DNA of 64,000 nt, taken from contig JAJNNQ010000075.1 in the NCBI GenBank assembly GCA_027886175.1, positions 81,385,001 through 81,449,000 on the forward strand, written 5' to 3'. Positions 24,289-35,150 of the stretch are shown in pieces. The stretch's first letter is position 1, and each line of letters begins with the position of its first letter. This DNA comes from Phylloscopus collybita (lineage: Eukaryota > Chordata > Aves > Passeriformes > Phylloscopidae). The position numbers and the translations under genes were made by a program. Under the pieces are notes generated by a model that was not told the origin of the DNA, ran no database searches, and saw nothing but the letters and a program-made list of their open reading frames with translations.

Positions 24289-25409
24289 TCTGTCTTTCCC
24301 TAAATATTCCTCATCCTTCCCAGCCTGATACCATGGTGTTCCACAGGTCCTCTCCACCTCGCTTGCCAGAGCTGGCTCAGTTACCTGGGGCTGAATCCAA
24401 GACTGTGGGACTGTGCAAGCTCACAAACAGCTTAAGAAAGCAATCCTGCACTATGAACCCTTTCTTAATTTGTGGATAATTATCTTAATCAATATCTAGG
24501 TAATTAAAATCCTGCCTGATCAATTTTCTGGCCTTCCTATAGGCCTCTCTAATTTAAAAAAAAAACATTTCCCAGTCCTCTAACTCTGATGTTGGCTGTC
24601 CCAAGAATCACCAAGCTTCCTCCTCTGCTTTCAAATTCTACAGAGATTGTCCTTGACCACATCAGCTGATTTATTTTCTAAGATTTCTCAAATTTAGTAA
24701 TATCCTCCACCAATACTGTCAAAGCCCCACTTACTCTTCACCAAATACATTAATAAGTTCCCACTCATTTTCTTTACCCAGTTCTGCCTCTGTTTTTCCA
24801 TAATAATACAACCATTGTCTCTGAAGTGATTCTACCTACAGTCAATAGTCTTAAGCTCAAACCCTACTTCTCACAAAGCATATGGTGCCTTGTGAGCAAC
24901 ACCCATTTTAAGAATGCAAGATAGGAAAGTAGTCCTTACTCTTGAGGACATATTCACACCTTAATACCACAATCACAGTGATAAATAGAGAGTTACTGAT
25001 ATTTTAATTCCAAAGTCTCTACATCTGATAATCAATTAAGAACCATGAAATGTGTCTAAAAATTAATGTAGAGAAATACACAGAATCTTACTTCAAGTTT
25101 TCCAGATGGAGAACATGGACAGCCCATATTTTGCCTTTATTTAAATGAGTAAACATTTCTGTCTCTTGAAGTGAATAGGAACTTTGACCCTTCTCTTCTC
25201 TATTTGTTCATCCCTAAAAAGAGCAGGATGAGATCACCACCAGCCCTCACCACACCACACAACTCTTAAAAGGACTGCAGCTCTAACAATCCAAGCATTT
25301 GAACCAAGTGCTGACATAAGTGTCACAAATTCATTTTATCCTGTAACCGCAACTATAAAAACAGAAAGATTCCAAGTATAATTAGATCTCTGTTTTCCTA
25401 AGCTAAATG
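24289..25409. other. Unique non-coding DNA
   Basis: Pyrimidine-rich in places, including a 10-A run at 24556-24565. No gene or interspersed repeat was recognised. Confidence 0.5.
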
Positions 25410-25496
25410 GGTTTGGGTTTTTTTGTTTCTGTTTGTTTGGGAGGGGTGTTTGTGTGTGTGTGTGTGTGTTTGGTTATTTGGTTGGGTTTGGGCTTT
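25410..25496. repeat. T/G-rich tract with (TG)n core
   Basis: GTTTGGG and TTTGTTTG units flank an uninterrupted TG run of about nine units at 25451-25469, followed by TTTGGTT and TTGGGTTTGGG units. It is effectively the opposite-strand version of the A/C-rich tracts. Confidence 0.9.
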
Positions 25497-26130
25497 TAAT
25501 CTGTGAGCTATACAAGGCAAAGAAATATTCTACAATATGTGGTGTTTGTACAGTGCTCCATGCAATGGGTTTCTTTGGTTACCAAAGAAATAAAATATTA
25601 ATAAGCAAATCATAATTCCAGGCTTCTGAATTTATTACAACTACCAGCAACTGATCCTATTCAACACCAGCAAACAAAAATTTATATTTCCCTTTTACTC
25701 ACTTTTTAAGCAAAGGATCTGAACTTTCAAATATTTCTGATTTTTTTTTTAAGTATTTTATTGATATCAGTATGCAATGCTGCTGAATAACTTTTCCTAC
25801 TTCTCCAGACTGTTGGGTCAACAGACTCAGTCACAGAGTGAAAGTTACATTTTCAGGATGCCCTTGTTTAGAGCTTCATATTCTGGTGAAAGGCTTCTGA
25901 TCCTGTTCTGATTAAAGCCAAATGACAAAACTCTCTCTGAATCCAATGATCAAGGACCAAGTCATAACCATTCTCCCAAAACATCAGGCAATATTTCTCC
26001 CTTCCCCCCTGTGTTCTTGCACTTGGGAAGTTAGAGTCTTTCCTGGTAAAAATTAACCAGCACAGCAGTATGGACAGTTGTGGACCAATTCACACTACCT
26101 GAAGACTGGGCCTGAAGGCAGTGTCATTCC

Positions 26131-26134
<4 letters not shown>
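25497..26134. other. Unique non-coding DNA
   Basis: Nothing recognised. Confidence 0.5.
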
Positions 26135-26169
<35 letters not shown>

Positions 26170-26182
26170 GGAGAAAGAAAAG
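26135..26182. repeat. Poly-A (30 A) with purine-rich tail
   Basis: Thirty A at 26135-26164 followed by GAGGAGGAGAAAGAAAAG. It is among the longest homopolymers in the window. A lysine/glutamate-rich open frame crossing it is an artefact. Confidence 0.93.
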
Positions 26183-26989
26183 TCAGCAATAAAAACAATA
26201 GATCATTCACTTCTTATTCAAGTGACCACATTCCGAATCAGATTTTCCCATGAAAATGGTTCAATGCCCTCCTCAACACTATAGTGGAAAAGCTAGCACT
26301 AGCAGCTGCAGTACCTGCTGTTGAGATTTTTCAAAGCTCTCTCAGAGAGTTACGTGCTGACATGGAGCTGCAAGAGGATTTCTGTCAATTTGTTCAAAAG
26401 GCCAACAAATTTCAGCACTGCTTTTACGCTAGCTAGGTCTGCATTAAGAAATATGAAATGACCACAGGGCTTGTATCTGTTTCCCTGAACAACTAGCAAA
26501 GCAAAATTATCATAGATTTGTGATTTAAACCACAGGCCATTGCATTATTTACACCAATAGATGTTAAGGGTTCCTTACGAAATGGCACAGTTGAGAAGAT
26601 TTTTCCCCAGCAACACATAGCTTTAAAGACACCTGTGCTGGGCACTGCACAAGCAGACTAATGCACAAAACATCACATTTCCCAACCAGCACATGAAAGG
26701 CATGTTTCACTCATTAATCTGCTTCATATAATTTCCATTTCCCCTCTTTGTATTCAAGAACAAGATCATACAGAAATGCTTCTTACCCTTTTGAAAATTT
26801 CTCTCTGGCACTTTTTTCCCCTCCTGTCTTCTACTCATATCAGCTCTTGTGGCATCCTTCAACTTCTAAGCTCACACAGCACCTCAGGCACTTCTTGCTT
26901 GAGCTTGAACACATCCCACAAATGAAACTCTTAGCTGATCCTCCTGCCCACCGGACCTACCCAGCTTTCAGCTCTCACTGAATCCAAGA
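26183..26989. other. Unique non-coding DNA
   Basis: No gene was recognised before the CR1 insertion that begins near 26990. Confidence 0.5.
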
Positions 26990-27955
26990 AAATAATAGAA
27001 TGGTTGGAACTGGATAATCATTTAGGTCCCTTGCAGCTCAAACCCTTCTATTGTTCTATGATGTCATGGGCAGGGACACCTTCCACTAAACCAGATTACT
27101 CAAAGCCCTATCTCATCTGATTTTGAACACTTCCAAGGATGGAGCATCCACAGGTTCTCTGAACAAACTCTCCCTGTGTCTTACAGCCCCCACAGTAAAG
27201 AATTTTTCCCTAATATCTAATCTAAACCTGCTTTCTTTCAGTTTAAAGCCATTTCCCCTTGTCATATCATTACAAACCATTGTAAAAAGTCCCTCTCCAG
27301 CCTTCTTCATGGCCCTTCTCTGGGCTCACTCCACCAGGTCCATTTCCTTCTTATGCTGGGGGCCCCAGAATTGAATGTAGTACCCTGGCCAGGGTTCACA
27401 GGAGCGGAGTAGAGGGGCAGAAACATCTCCCTTGACCTAGTGTACACACTGATTTTGACACTGCCCAGGATCTGGTTGGCTTTCTGGGATGCAAGTGCCC
27501 ATTGTTGGGTCATGTCAAGCATTTTCTCCAACAACCCCAAGTACTTCTCCTCAGCACTGTAATCGATACTTTTGCAATACTTCACACTTAACCTTGTTGA
27601 GCCTCATGAGGTTTGCACAGGCCCAATTCTCAAGCTTGTCCAGGTCCCCCAGGATGATATCCCACCCCTCCAGAGTGTCAGCTACATCAGGGCTTGGTGT
27701 CATTTGCAAACTTGCTGAGGGTGCATTTGATCTCACTGTTCATGTTGTTGACAAAGTTGTTAAACAGCACCGGTCCCAATAATAACCTCTGAGGAACACC
27801 ACTCATCCCTGGTGTTCACTTCAACATTGAGCCATTGACTGCAACTCACTGAGTATAAACATCCAGCTAATTCATTATTCACTGAGTGGCTATACATCAA
27901 ATCCATGTCTCTCCAGTTTAGGATGTCATATGGGACAGTGTCAAATGGTTTTCAT
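26990..27955 (-). mobile_element. CR1 LINE copy (3' part, minus strand)
   Basis: It reads as the reverse complement of a CR1 3' untranslated region and C-terminal reverse-transcriptase segment. The 3' end lies at about 26990-27060. Recognisable blocks include CTTTCTTTCAGTTTAAAGCC (about 27231-27250), GCAGAAACATCTCCCTTGAC (27418-27437), and the RT segment from about 27560 to 27955. The join near 27310 skips a block of roughly 100 bases normally found between these parts, so the copy is internally deleted. A shorter disruption occurs near 27560. It has stops in all frames and is inactive. It is less diverged than the copy at 4.96-6.41 kb. Confidence 0.93.
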
Positions 27956-29346
27956 CCCTGTGACACTGGCTGCTGTGACACAGCCCTGCAGGCATATGCA
28001 CATCTCTAATTCCTCTTATTAATTCCCCATAATATATACATTTGCATAGAGCTGGGCCTCAAATGAAGCTGGAGTGCCTGAAATTCCTTTCTGCTGCTTT
28101 TCAGGTGCTTTCCTGCTGACCTGCAATTTCTCTCCAGACTCAGGGCATTTCTTTTTGGCCCTGGCAACAAACTGGTAGCAGTGGATGGACTGCAGATCCC
28201 CTCCCATAGCAACTGAAGTTTAAAAGCTGAAAAAGGCTTCTCCTGCTGCTTCAGTCTCCAAAAGCAGAACACTGTGCACCTGTTACACTGATAAGCACGG
28301 TTATTTAAAAGTACCTATATTTAGAAATTTACAGCCTGACGTAATGCACCTATTGGGTCATTCATTGCTAGTTCTGCAAGGAGCTAAAGGGTCCAGTCAA
28401 TGGAACTCCAACAAGCTAGTTCAGCATTCACTTGTGAAAGTTATGGAATAGCAGCCAGAAAACTCCTATATGCAGATGAGAACAAAACAAGCCACCTTCA
28501 ACTCCAGAAACAGGCTTAAATAACCAGTGTCTTACAGATCATTATGTTTAAGCGAGACCTTTAAAAAGACCTCATAAATACCGTGTGTGTCTGTGGTGTC
28601 CACCCCCTATCCACCTCTCCTCAGTTCCCGGAATAACAGCTATGCAGCTGACACTGGATCCGCTGCAGAGCTGGCCTCCTCTCTTGATGCACAGGGACCC
28701 TGTTCCCACACACCTGGTGGGGAACATGGCAGCACTGAGTGCTGAGGTCAGCTACTGGGGCACAGATTTGGTCCAGCAACTTTGTGCAGCCGTAGAGGGC
28801 CTTCTGTCTATTTGCCCTCTATTAGCATTCTGTGAAGTAAAAGTGGTAAGCAGCACCTGCAGCACCCTCATTCCCACCTTTAGCTGCAAAAGGTTAAGAG
28901 CAGACTAAGGGAAGTAACTGATCCTTTGCAAACTTCATTCTTTTGAATTCAGCATCGTAGGCTCATCTCCATAGTTCACTGTGGGGTTAAGGCAGCACTT
29001 AAAAGCAAGTCACACATTTTCAATGTGAAGTGTAAAAGAGGAACAACTATTTTTGACATGGTGAAAAGTGGCCTGGAACACTCACACTAATACAAGGGGA
29101 CAGAAAAAAAGGGTGGAAAGGCATCTCAGAGTATCCTTCTATCTAGACTCACACACAAGGATGAAATCAAAATAGTGGGTTTCTTTATCACATATTTATT
29201 GCTGCATGAACTTCTAATCCCACAATGTCAAAACCCCTTCTAATAAATAGCTTCTATCAAAGTAGCATTTCCTACATCAACATAGTGCTATTCAAGATGT
29301 GGTATCCTGCTTTACAAATTAAATGCTTTTATTTCACCTACAGAAG
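27956..29346. other. Unique non-coding DNA
   Basis: No gene was recognised. A 107-codon plus-strand open frame at 28585-28908 and minus-strand frames at 28006-28272 have no identifiable domain. Confidence 0.45.
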
Positions 29347-29466
29347 ACAAAACCAAAACAAATTTAAAAAAAAAAAAAAAAACAAAAAAAAAAAAAAAAA
29401 AAAAAAAAACAAACAAAAAAAAAAACCACACCCAAAAAAACCAAACAAACAAACAAAAAAAAACAC
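29347..29466. repeat. Long poly-A and (CAAA)n low-complexity tract
   Basis: A runs of 17 (29366-29382) and 26 (29384-29409), then AAAC, CCAC and CAAA units to about 29466. An adjoining lysine-rich open frame is an artefact. Confidence 0.93.
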
Positions 29467-31025
29467 ATGAAGCATCTGTGCATCGTGTTGAGGTATCATC
29501 ATATTTCTTTTCTTCAGCTACTTCTAGTGTGGAGGGATGAGAGGCACGCTTGCTTGGACAAGTCCCTCAAGTACAATATTGCTTGGGCCAGCTCATTTCT
29601 CTCATGACTAGAGGTGGCTGGTGCCATCAGTATTACATTATTAACAGGAGTATTGTTTTGGCATTAAAGGGAAAAAGGTTTTTATGAGAATGTCATATTT
29701 CACAAGAGAAAGAGTGACCAAGCTTTTAAAGCCCATCAAAAACCACTTGTCTGATCTCTTTCTTTTTTAGCTGGCAGTAAGTATTTGCAGACCAGTTCAG
29801 AGAGATTATTTTTATACCTCAGTTTTAAAAATATATTAAAAACAGGACAAAATATCACAGCAATTCAAGGTAGAGGAGCACCTATTAATTTTGGAGGCAC
29901 TGGATCTGCTGACATGGCATTTCAAAATAAAAAGTCTTTTGCTTCTGAAAATCATTCTTGGATTCCAAATATGTCCGTTTAAAGACAAAAGATACTTCTA
30001 CAGAAAAATAAGTAAACACTTAACAGTACAAAATAAGCCCCTCTCTACAAGGTTTTGGTTTTCATTCTAATGTTCTGTTAGGAGACTTGCCTTCAAAGTG
30101 ATCACTGGGGTCTTAAAACTCTATACACCAGTTTGCAAATTATGTCTAAAGACAAAATAGGCCCTACAAGTAATTTGCATATCCTCAGTAAAGAAGGATT
30201 TTTATTTTGCCTGGCTAGAAATAGAATTTGACAACAGGGGAAATTCAGACTTCTACTACATCAATCATGGACTTTTAAAGTTTTGGAAGGATCACGATTC
30301 TGCCACATTTCAGGACTTTCTGAAAGGTGCCAAGAGCCCATGTTCTCACTTGCTCAGAGAAAGGCTTGGAAGATGAGGTGCACTCAGTTCCACACAAGAA
30401 ATAAATCATGCCTTTAGGAAAGGAACAGATTCTTCACTCTCTGCAAGCATTTTCAAGATGAAGCCACCTTTTGACTCTTGAGCAAAGGTGACTTCTCCAT
30501 CCTTGCTCCAGAACAAATCCTGAGAATAAGTTCCTGCCCTCCATCATTAAATTTGTCCTGTTTTTGGAGGAATGCCTATTAAGAGTAGGTGAAAGAAATG
30601 ATGATGAAATTGCTGCCTATCACACCAATGTTGTGCCACTGTCTGCTTGGATTCAGACAGCTTTGTCATCAACCCTGGTATGGAGATGGTGACTCCCCTC
30701 GTGGCAGAACTTGTATTTTGATCCCATGTTTGTACAGCACCTCACACAACAGTCACGGTCTGCAGCTGGAACTTCTAACCACATCATACAATAAATGCAT
30801 AAGCTTGATCTAAATTTTTTCCACATTTATCACACAGATCAGTTGTCAGCTTCTGCAACAAAGGAAAAAGTTCATCTCTACAGGAATTTAGTTTTACCAC
30901 AAACGTTTTGACAGTTTGAAAACGAAAGAGAGTTGATCAGAAGAGGTGATGGTATTTTGAGAAAAGATATGAACAAGAGATTAGAATAAAGAACATTTGC
31001 TCTACAAGACATTTCAAGTCAGCAC
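29467..31025. other. Unique non-coding DNA up to the ERV
   Basis: No gene or repeat was recognised. Confidence 0.5.
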
Positions 31026-31532
31026 TGTGTCTGGCTGGGATGCAGTTAACCTTCCCCACAGCAGCCTGCATGGGGGTTTTGATTTGTGGCCAACCAATGC
31101 TGGTAGCATACCACTGCTTTAGCTATTACTCAAATGTGATTTCACAACACTAAGACCTTCCCTATTTCCCACTCTGCCCTCCTCAGCAATTAGGTTGGGG
31201 TGGGCAAAATGTTTTGATGTGATGCAGCCAGTTTGTCCAAAGGGATATTCCATTCCATACAGGGTAATGCTCAGCTGTGTTCCCAAGCTGCCATTGCTGG
31301 GAGACCATCTAGGTATTGATCTGCTGGTGGAGAGTGACTGCTTGTTCTCACCACCAGTGGATCACTTCTTTATTTGTATTTACAAACACACCTCTTAAAG
31401 AGTTTTTGTCTTTAACCATGAGCATTTTCTTTCATCTTTTCCAGTACTTTACTCCCTGCCACTACTGGAGAGCTGTGGGAACAAGACACTGCTTGGGGAC
31501 TTAAACTATCAGCTGGTGCCAACCCACAGAAG
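31026..31532 (+). repeat. Retroviral 5' LTR, degraded
   Basis: It starts TGTGTCTGGCTGGGATG. It retains the block AAAGGGATATTCCATTCCAT at about 31239-31258. Near 31410-31430 there is a GTCTTTAACCATGAG segment, corresponding to the R/U5 portion of the family. It ends just before AGTCCTTTTT at about 31531. The roughly 500-bp length suits this family. It has many substitutions and small gaps. Confidence 0.87.
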
Positions 31533-31565
31533 TCCTTTTTAGACACACCACATAGGGCTCAAGTT
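31533..31565 (+). other. Degraded primer-binding site region of the ERV
   Basis: Immediately after the LTR comes CCTTTTT, then a decayed version of the tRNA-Lys-type primer-binding site that normally follows this LTR family (around 31540-31560, ending in GGGCTC). Several positions are mutated, including loss of its CpG sites. Position and flanking bases support the call more than identity does. Confidence 0.6.
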
Positions 31566-31869
31566 AACTGTACACTTTATCAGAATGTGCTAGACTGAAT
31601 TCACAGATATTACAGCAATTTAACTGTTGCTTGGCAAGTTCCCCTTTGTTGTTGCTGGTCACAGTGTTGGCATTCTTATTCCCATCACCGGTTTTCTCAA
31701 TCCCTTATCTGCTCCCTTTACTGCTGTACACCAAGCTTGAGGACTCCATTTCAGGACTCCAGGTGTGCTTTTGGCTTTTCCAGCATATGAGGTAAGTGGT
31801 TAGTACTGACCATATGATGGGTTTGACTGGGGAAACCCAACCAGCCAGAGTTCCAAGAAGACTGAGCAG

Positions 31870-32350
31870 AGGGCAGATATTTTGGATACTGCCCGAGGAG
31901 GTGATTCATACCAAAAAGGTGCCACTGTAAAATAAATTGCCAGAAAATGGGAATCAACATGCTCCGTTTGCTGATGTGTCCTATCATATTTTGGAAAAAC
32001 ATCAGAACTGGAAAACTGGTCTATGGATTCCCATATGTCTCTAAAATTGTGGAAGAAAAAGGCAGATCAAGCCATTTTGCAGTTGGCTCCAGATACTGCT
32101 GAATGAGAAAAGTGGACAACAGTCTCTCTCTGTGCTGACTCTTAGCTGGTGGCAAATGGTTGGGGTACTACAGCAGCAGAGGCAAATCTGTTTGGGCTGC
32201 TGGACTGTGGCAAGACATTGCTGCCGAGGTAGAGGACCTTCCTGTCCTGTTGGGTATGTGGGACTTCCAAATAGGGAGTCCCACATACATAACAGCTAAG
32301 CCAATGAAGACTGTCAAAACCACAAGCAGGTAAACCAGGCTGCTAGAAAA
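31870..32350 (+). pseudogene. Retroviral pol remnant, RNase H region (ERVL-like)
   Basis: The block corresponds to the RNase H region of the pol gene of avian ERVL-like elements. It begins just before the conserved acidic catalytic segment at about 31955-31975 and runs to the end of the domain near 32345. The reading frame is broken: there is an in-frame TAA at 31928-31930, and further stops and frameshifts follow. One residue next to the first catalytic position appears substituted. A small foldback interrupts it at 32254-32288. It cannot make a functional enzyme. Confidence 0.75.
32254..32288. repeat. Near-perfect hairpin inside the ERV remnant
   Basis: Arms of 15 bp (GTATGTGGGACTTCC at 32254-32268 and GGGAGTCCCACATAC at 32274-32288) with one mismatch and a 5-nt AAATA loop. 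It is not an expected feature of the RNase H coding sequence and probably arose after insertion, for example by a local template switch. Confidence 0.8.
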
Positions 32351-32370
32351 GCAGATGACATTTCCACTAT

Positions 32371-32601
32371 CCGAAAAATAAATGGCAAGCGGTCAAACAC
32401 ATATGAAGTTGTTTTGAGAACGGACACGTACAAGTGTTTAGGATAAAGGACATCCTTAGAGAGGCTAGACATGGCTAGACATGTGCCAGTTGTCTAGAGA
32501 AAGCATAACAAAGAGTATCAAAAAATTTGCAGTGTGAAAGCAACAAGTTAGAAAAACACTTCTTACAGAGACTGCCTGAACCGTTTTCCTCAAACAGCAT
32601 T
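32371..32601. other. Unassigned DNA right of the ERV
   Basis: It may contain more decayed retroviral sequence, but I cannot align it. A short tandem duplication of GGCTAGACAT lies near 32464-32482. Confidence 0.4.
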
Positions 32602-32633
32602 AAAAAAAAAAAAAAAAAAAAAAGAAAGAAAAA
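32602..32633. repeat. Poly-A (22 A) with GAAA tail
   Basis: Twenty-two A then GAAAGAAAAA. It is preceded by unassigned sequence. Confidence 0.92.
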
Positions 32634-34850
32634 TTGCATCTTAGCCTTGTGCAGAAATGCTCTGAGGACTATGTCTTTTGGGGGTCCAAGGCTGTATCTA
32701 CACTGAAATATTAAGAGGGAAGAACCAAGGGACAATTATTTCCCAGGACCAGACTGATTTTCTTTCTCCCTTTCTCTAACAGAACTTCCCAATGTACCTA
32801 GAGGAGACCTTGAGGTAAGCACACTTGAGTTCTCCTCCATAAGAGCTCTTCAGAAAACTCTATGCTGAGCAAACACTTGCACATGATCAATATGAATGTT
32901 AGATGAACTGGGACTTGAGAATTCAGATTCTCCCAGTACGGTCAATGTCAGGAGCACATAACTGACAGACTGAGTTCTGTGTTTAATACTGAAGCTCCCA
33001 GTTTAAGGTCAAGCCTGAAAACCCAAGAAAATCACTTTGTACAATGAGATAGCAAAATTCAAATCAGGTATCACTTACCACCAATGTTTTATATTCATAC
33101 ATACATAGTGTTAATTAGTTATCTTTTTAGCATGCTACTCACACAATGGAGTTTTTGATTACTTTTTTTGTACTTTATGGTTTTCCTTTTGTTATGCAAG
33201 GCTGGTTTTTTTTTAAACAACGTATGATTAAGAGAATTTAAAAAAAAAATGGCTACATTCTCTTGTGTTTCTTCACAAGCCAGAACAAAGTTCTTCTCAG
33301 GCAGCCATAATTCCTTAAAGAAAGAGCTAGTGTAGTAAGTGCTCTATCAAAGTGCTCTATTAACTGCTCTTCAGAGTAAACAATGATGAATAAAGTTTTA
33401 AACATCACCATACCTCAAACTAAAAAACATGCATTAGATGTAATTCCCGACAGTATTGAAGAGATGTTGTTGTGGACAAGAAACAGCTTCCTTCAGAAAG
33501 TTCTACAGGAACTGGATGGAGGAAAGTCTCTGAATTCCTGAATTACAAGGACCATATTGGCAGCTGGCCTTTAGGTGCCTCGACTTCATACACAAATTAG
33601 TTTGAAAATGGTCTAATTGCAAATGGCTCCAAAAGAAAAATAAAAAATGAAGTTATTCACAAAACCCTATAACTTATTTTCCCAAATTCATCTGCTAGTT
33701 GCCTTCCAATTAGGTCTCCTGATTTGTGTTTTGCAATGCTCTACTATTTAATTTTATTTTTTTAAATACCCGTTCGTGCTACAGAGGCAATCAAGCTAAG
33801 ACAGTGTAAATAGTCACACATATTACAGAGTTCAATTTCAGTTAGTCACTTACAGCTGTAGATAGTTCTGGATTTGGTATATTTGAATCAACTGCTAATC
33901 TACAGAACCATTACTGTTGATGGTAATAGAGGAAAAATAATCCACCAGTCTGAACCTCAGATGCCAGGATATAGTTACAAGGTTAATCAATATTTTAAAT
34001 TGTATGTACACATCGATTTTGCTTGAGTAGTACATAGAGTCAATATAGAAATTATTGTGATAACACACAACCCCTCAAAATGAGGCTTTTTGCAGCTACC
34101 TCTCATACTGAAACGGCATATATAAATTATTCAGTGTAACAGCAGAAGTTTAACCAAAAAATAAACAAAAGCAACTCTTTCCCTCTCTTCCTTCCCCTAC
34201 TTCTTCCTTGCTCTTTCGCTACAGTTCTCAAAATATAACAGTTTCTGCCACCTCTGCAAATTCTGGTAAGTAGCACCAATACACAGGGAAACAGCCAAGG
34301 CACTGCAGATATAGCTATTGTTAAACAAGTAACAAACATTGTTCATTTCAGCCTTATTAAAAAAAAAAATCCTACCAAGCATTTCATTTCACCTTGCAAA
34401 CAGAAACAAACAGAAATTAAAGGGATTTCTTTCCTTTTTAACAGTTTTTAAGTTTCTTCCAGCATGCAGACTTCAAACGTAAATGTATGTCATAAAAATA
34501 TTACTTCTTTTTTTTTTAACCTCAGTTTATCTACACATATTCTTTACGAAGAAATACAACCCTTATGTTTCAAGATCTTTTTATCATCTAAGATAGTATG
34601 ATTACTGCTACTGATACATGCAAAATGACACTCCTTTACTGAATCTGTGCAAGGCAACTTGCTGCCTTGTAAGAGACATCTGTGTGGATACTGAGGTTGA
34701 ATTACACACCCTACATACTCTTTTATTGTTATGAGTTGTCTTTAGCAAAGATATCTGACTGTAAAGATATCCAAAATCGATCACATCTAGTTTAGTCACA
34801 CCACAGGTTTGAAATGTTCATTTTTGCCTTATTAGTCTGATATAGTTTAC
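32634..34850. other. Unique AT-rich non-coding DNA
   Basis: No gene was recognised. It includes a 10-T run at 34508-34517 and many short A or T runs. The open frames here are short and featureless. Confidence 0.5.
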
Positions 34851-34870
34851 AAAAAAAAAAAAAAAAAAAA
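34851..34870. repeat. Poly-A run (20 A)
   Basis: Twenty consecutive A, without a recognisable retroelement upstream. Confidence 0.92.
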
Positions 34871-35069
34871 TAAAAGGTGATTCTTAGACTGAGATTTTGT
34901 TACTGTAAAGAAACATAGTGCAGTACACAGCTGTAATAGCTGCCATTCATCTACTGTTTAGAGGAGTAACTTAGTAACAACTACCTTCGTAACTTAGATC
35001 AACAATTAAGAGAAGGCAAAATAAATGCATGAAAATTGAAAGCCCAGTAAAATAGTTAAATTGTCAAAC

Positions 35070-35150
35070 TAGATCTTGGAGAAATGGATTTAAGCCTCTA
35101 CTTCACCACAAACTTCTGTGTGGTAAACCAATCACTTAGCCTTATGAAAG
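35070..35150 (+). mobile_element. Possible ancient MIR-like SINE fragment
   Basis: A GGATTTAAGCCTCTACTTCACCA-type stretch is followed by CTTCTGTGTGG and then AATCACTTAGCCTTATG. The order and spacing recall the central part of a MIR/CORE-SINE (a CTGTGTGACC block, then a TCACTTAACCT block). Identity is weak, and the downstream region was not recognised. Confidence 0.35.

Larger units (their letters stand above)
31026..32370 (+). mobile_element. Decayed avian endogenous retrovirus (5' LTR plus partial interior)
   Basis: The 5' part matches the bird-wide LTR family that opens with TGTGTCTGG-TGGGAT. It is followed by a primer-binding-site region, leader sequence and a remnant of the RNase H part of pol. 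Gag, protease, most of reverse transcriptase, integrase, envelope and a 3' LTR are not recognisable within the window. The interior is therefore a heavily deleted and mutated fossil. I assign it to the ERVL-like group on the pol remnant, but the exact family would need a repeat library. The right boundary near 32370 is approximate. Confidence 0.85.
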
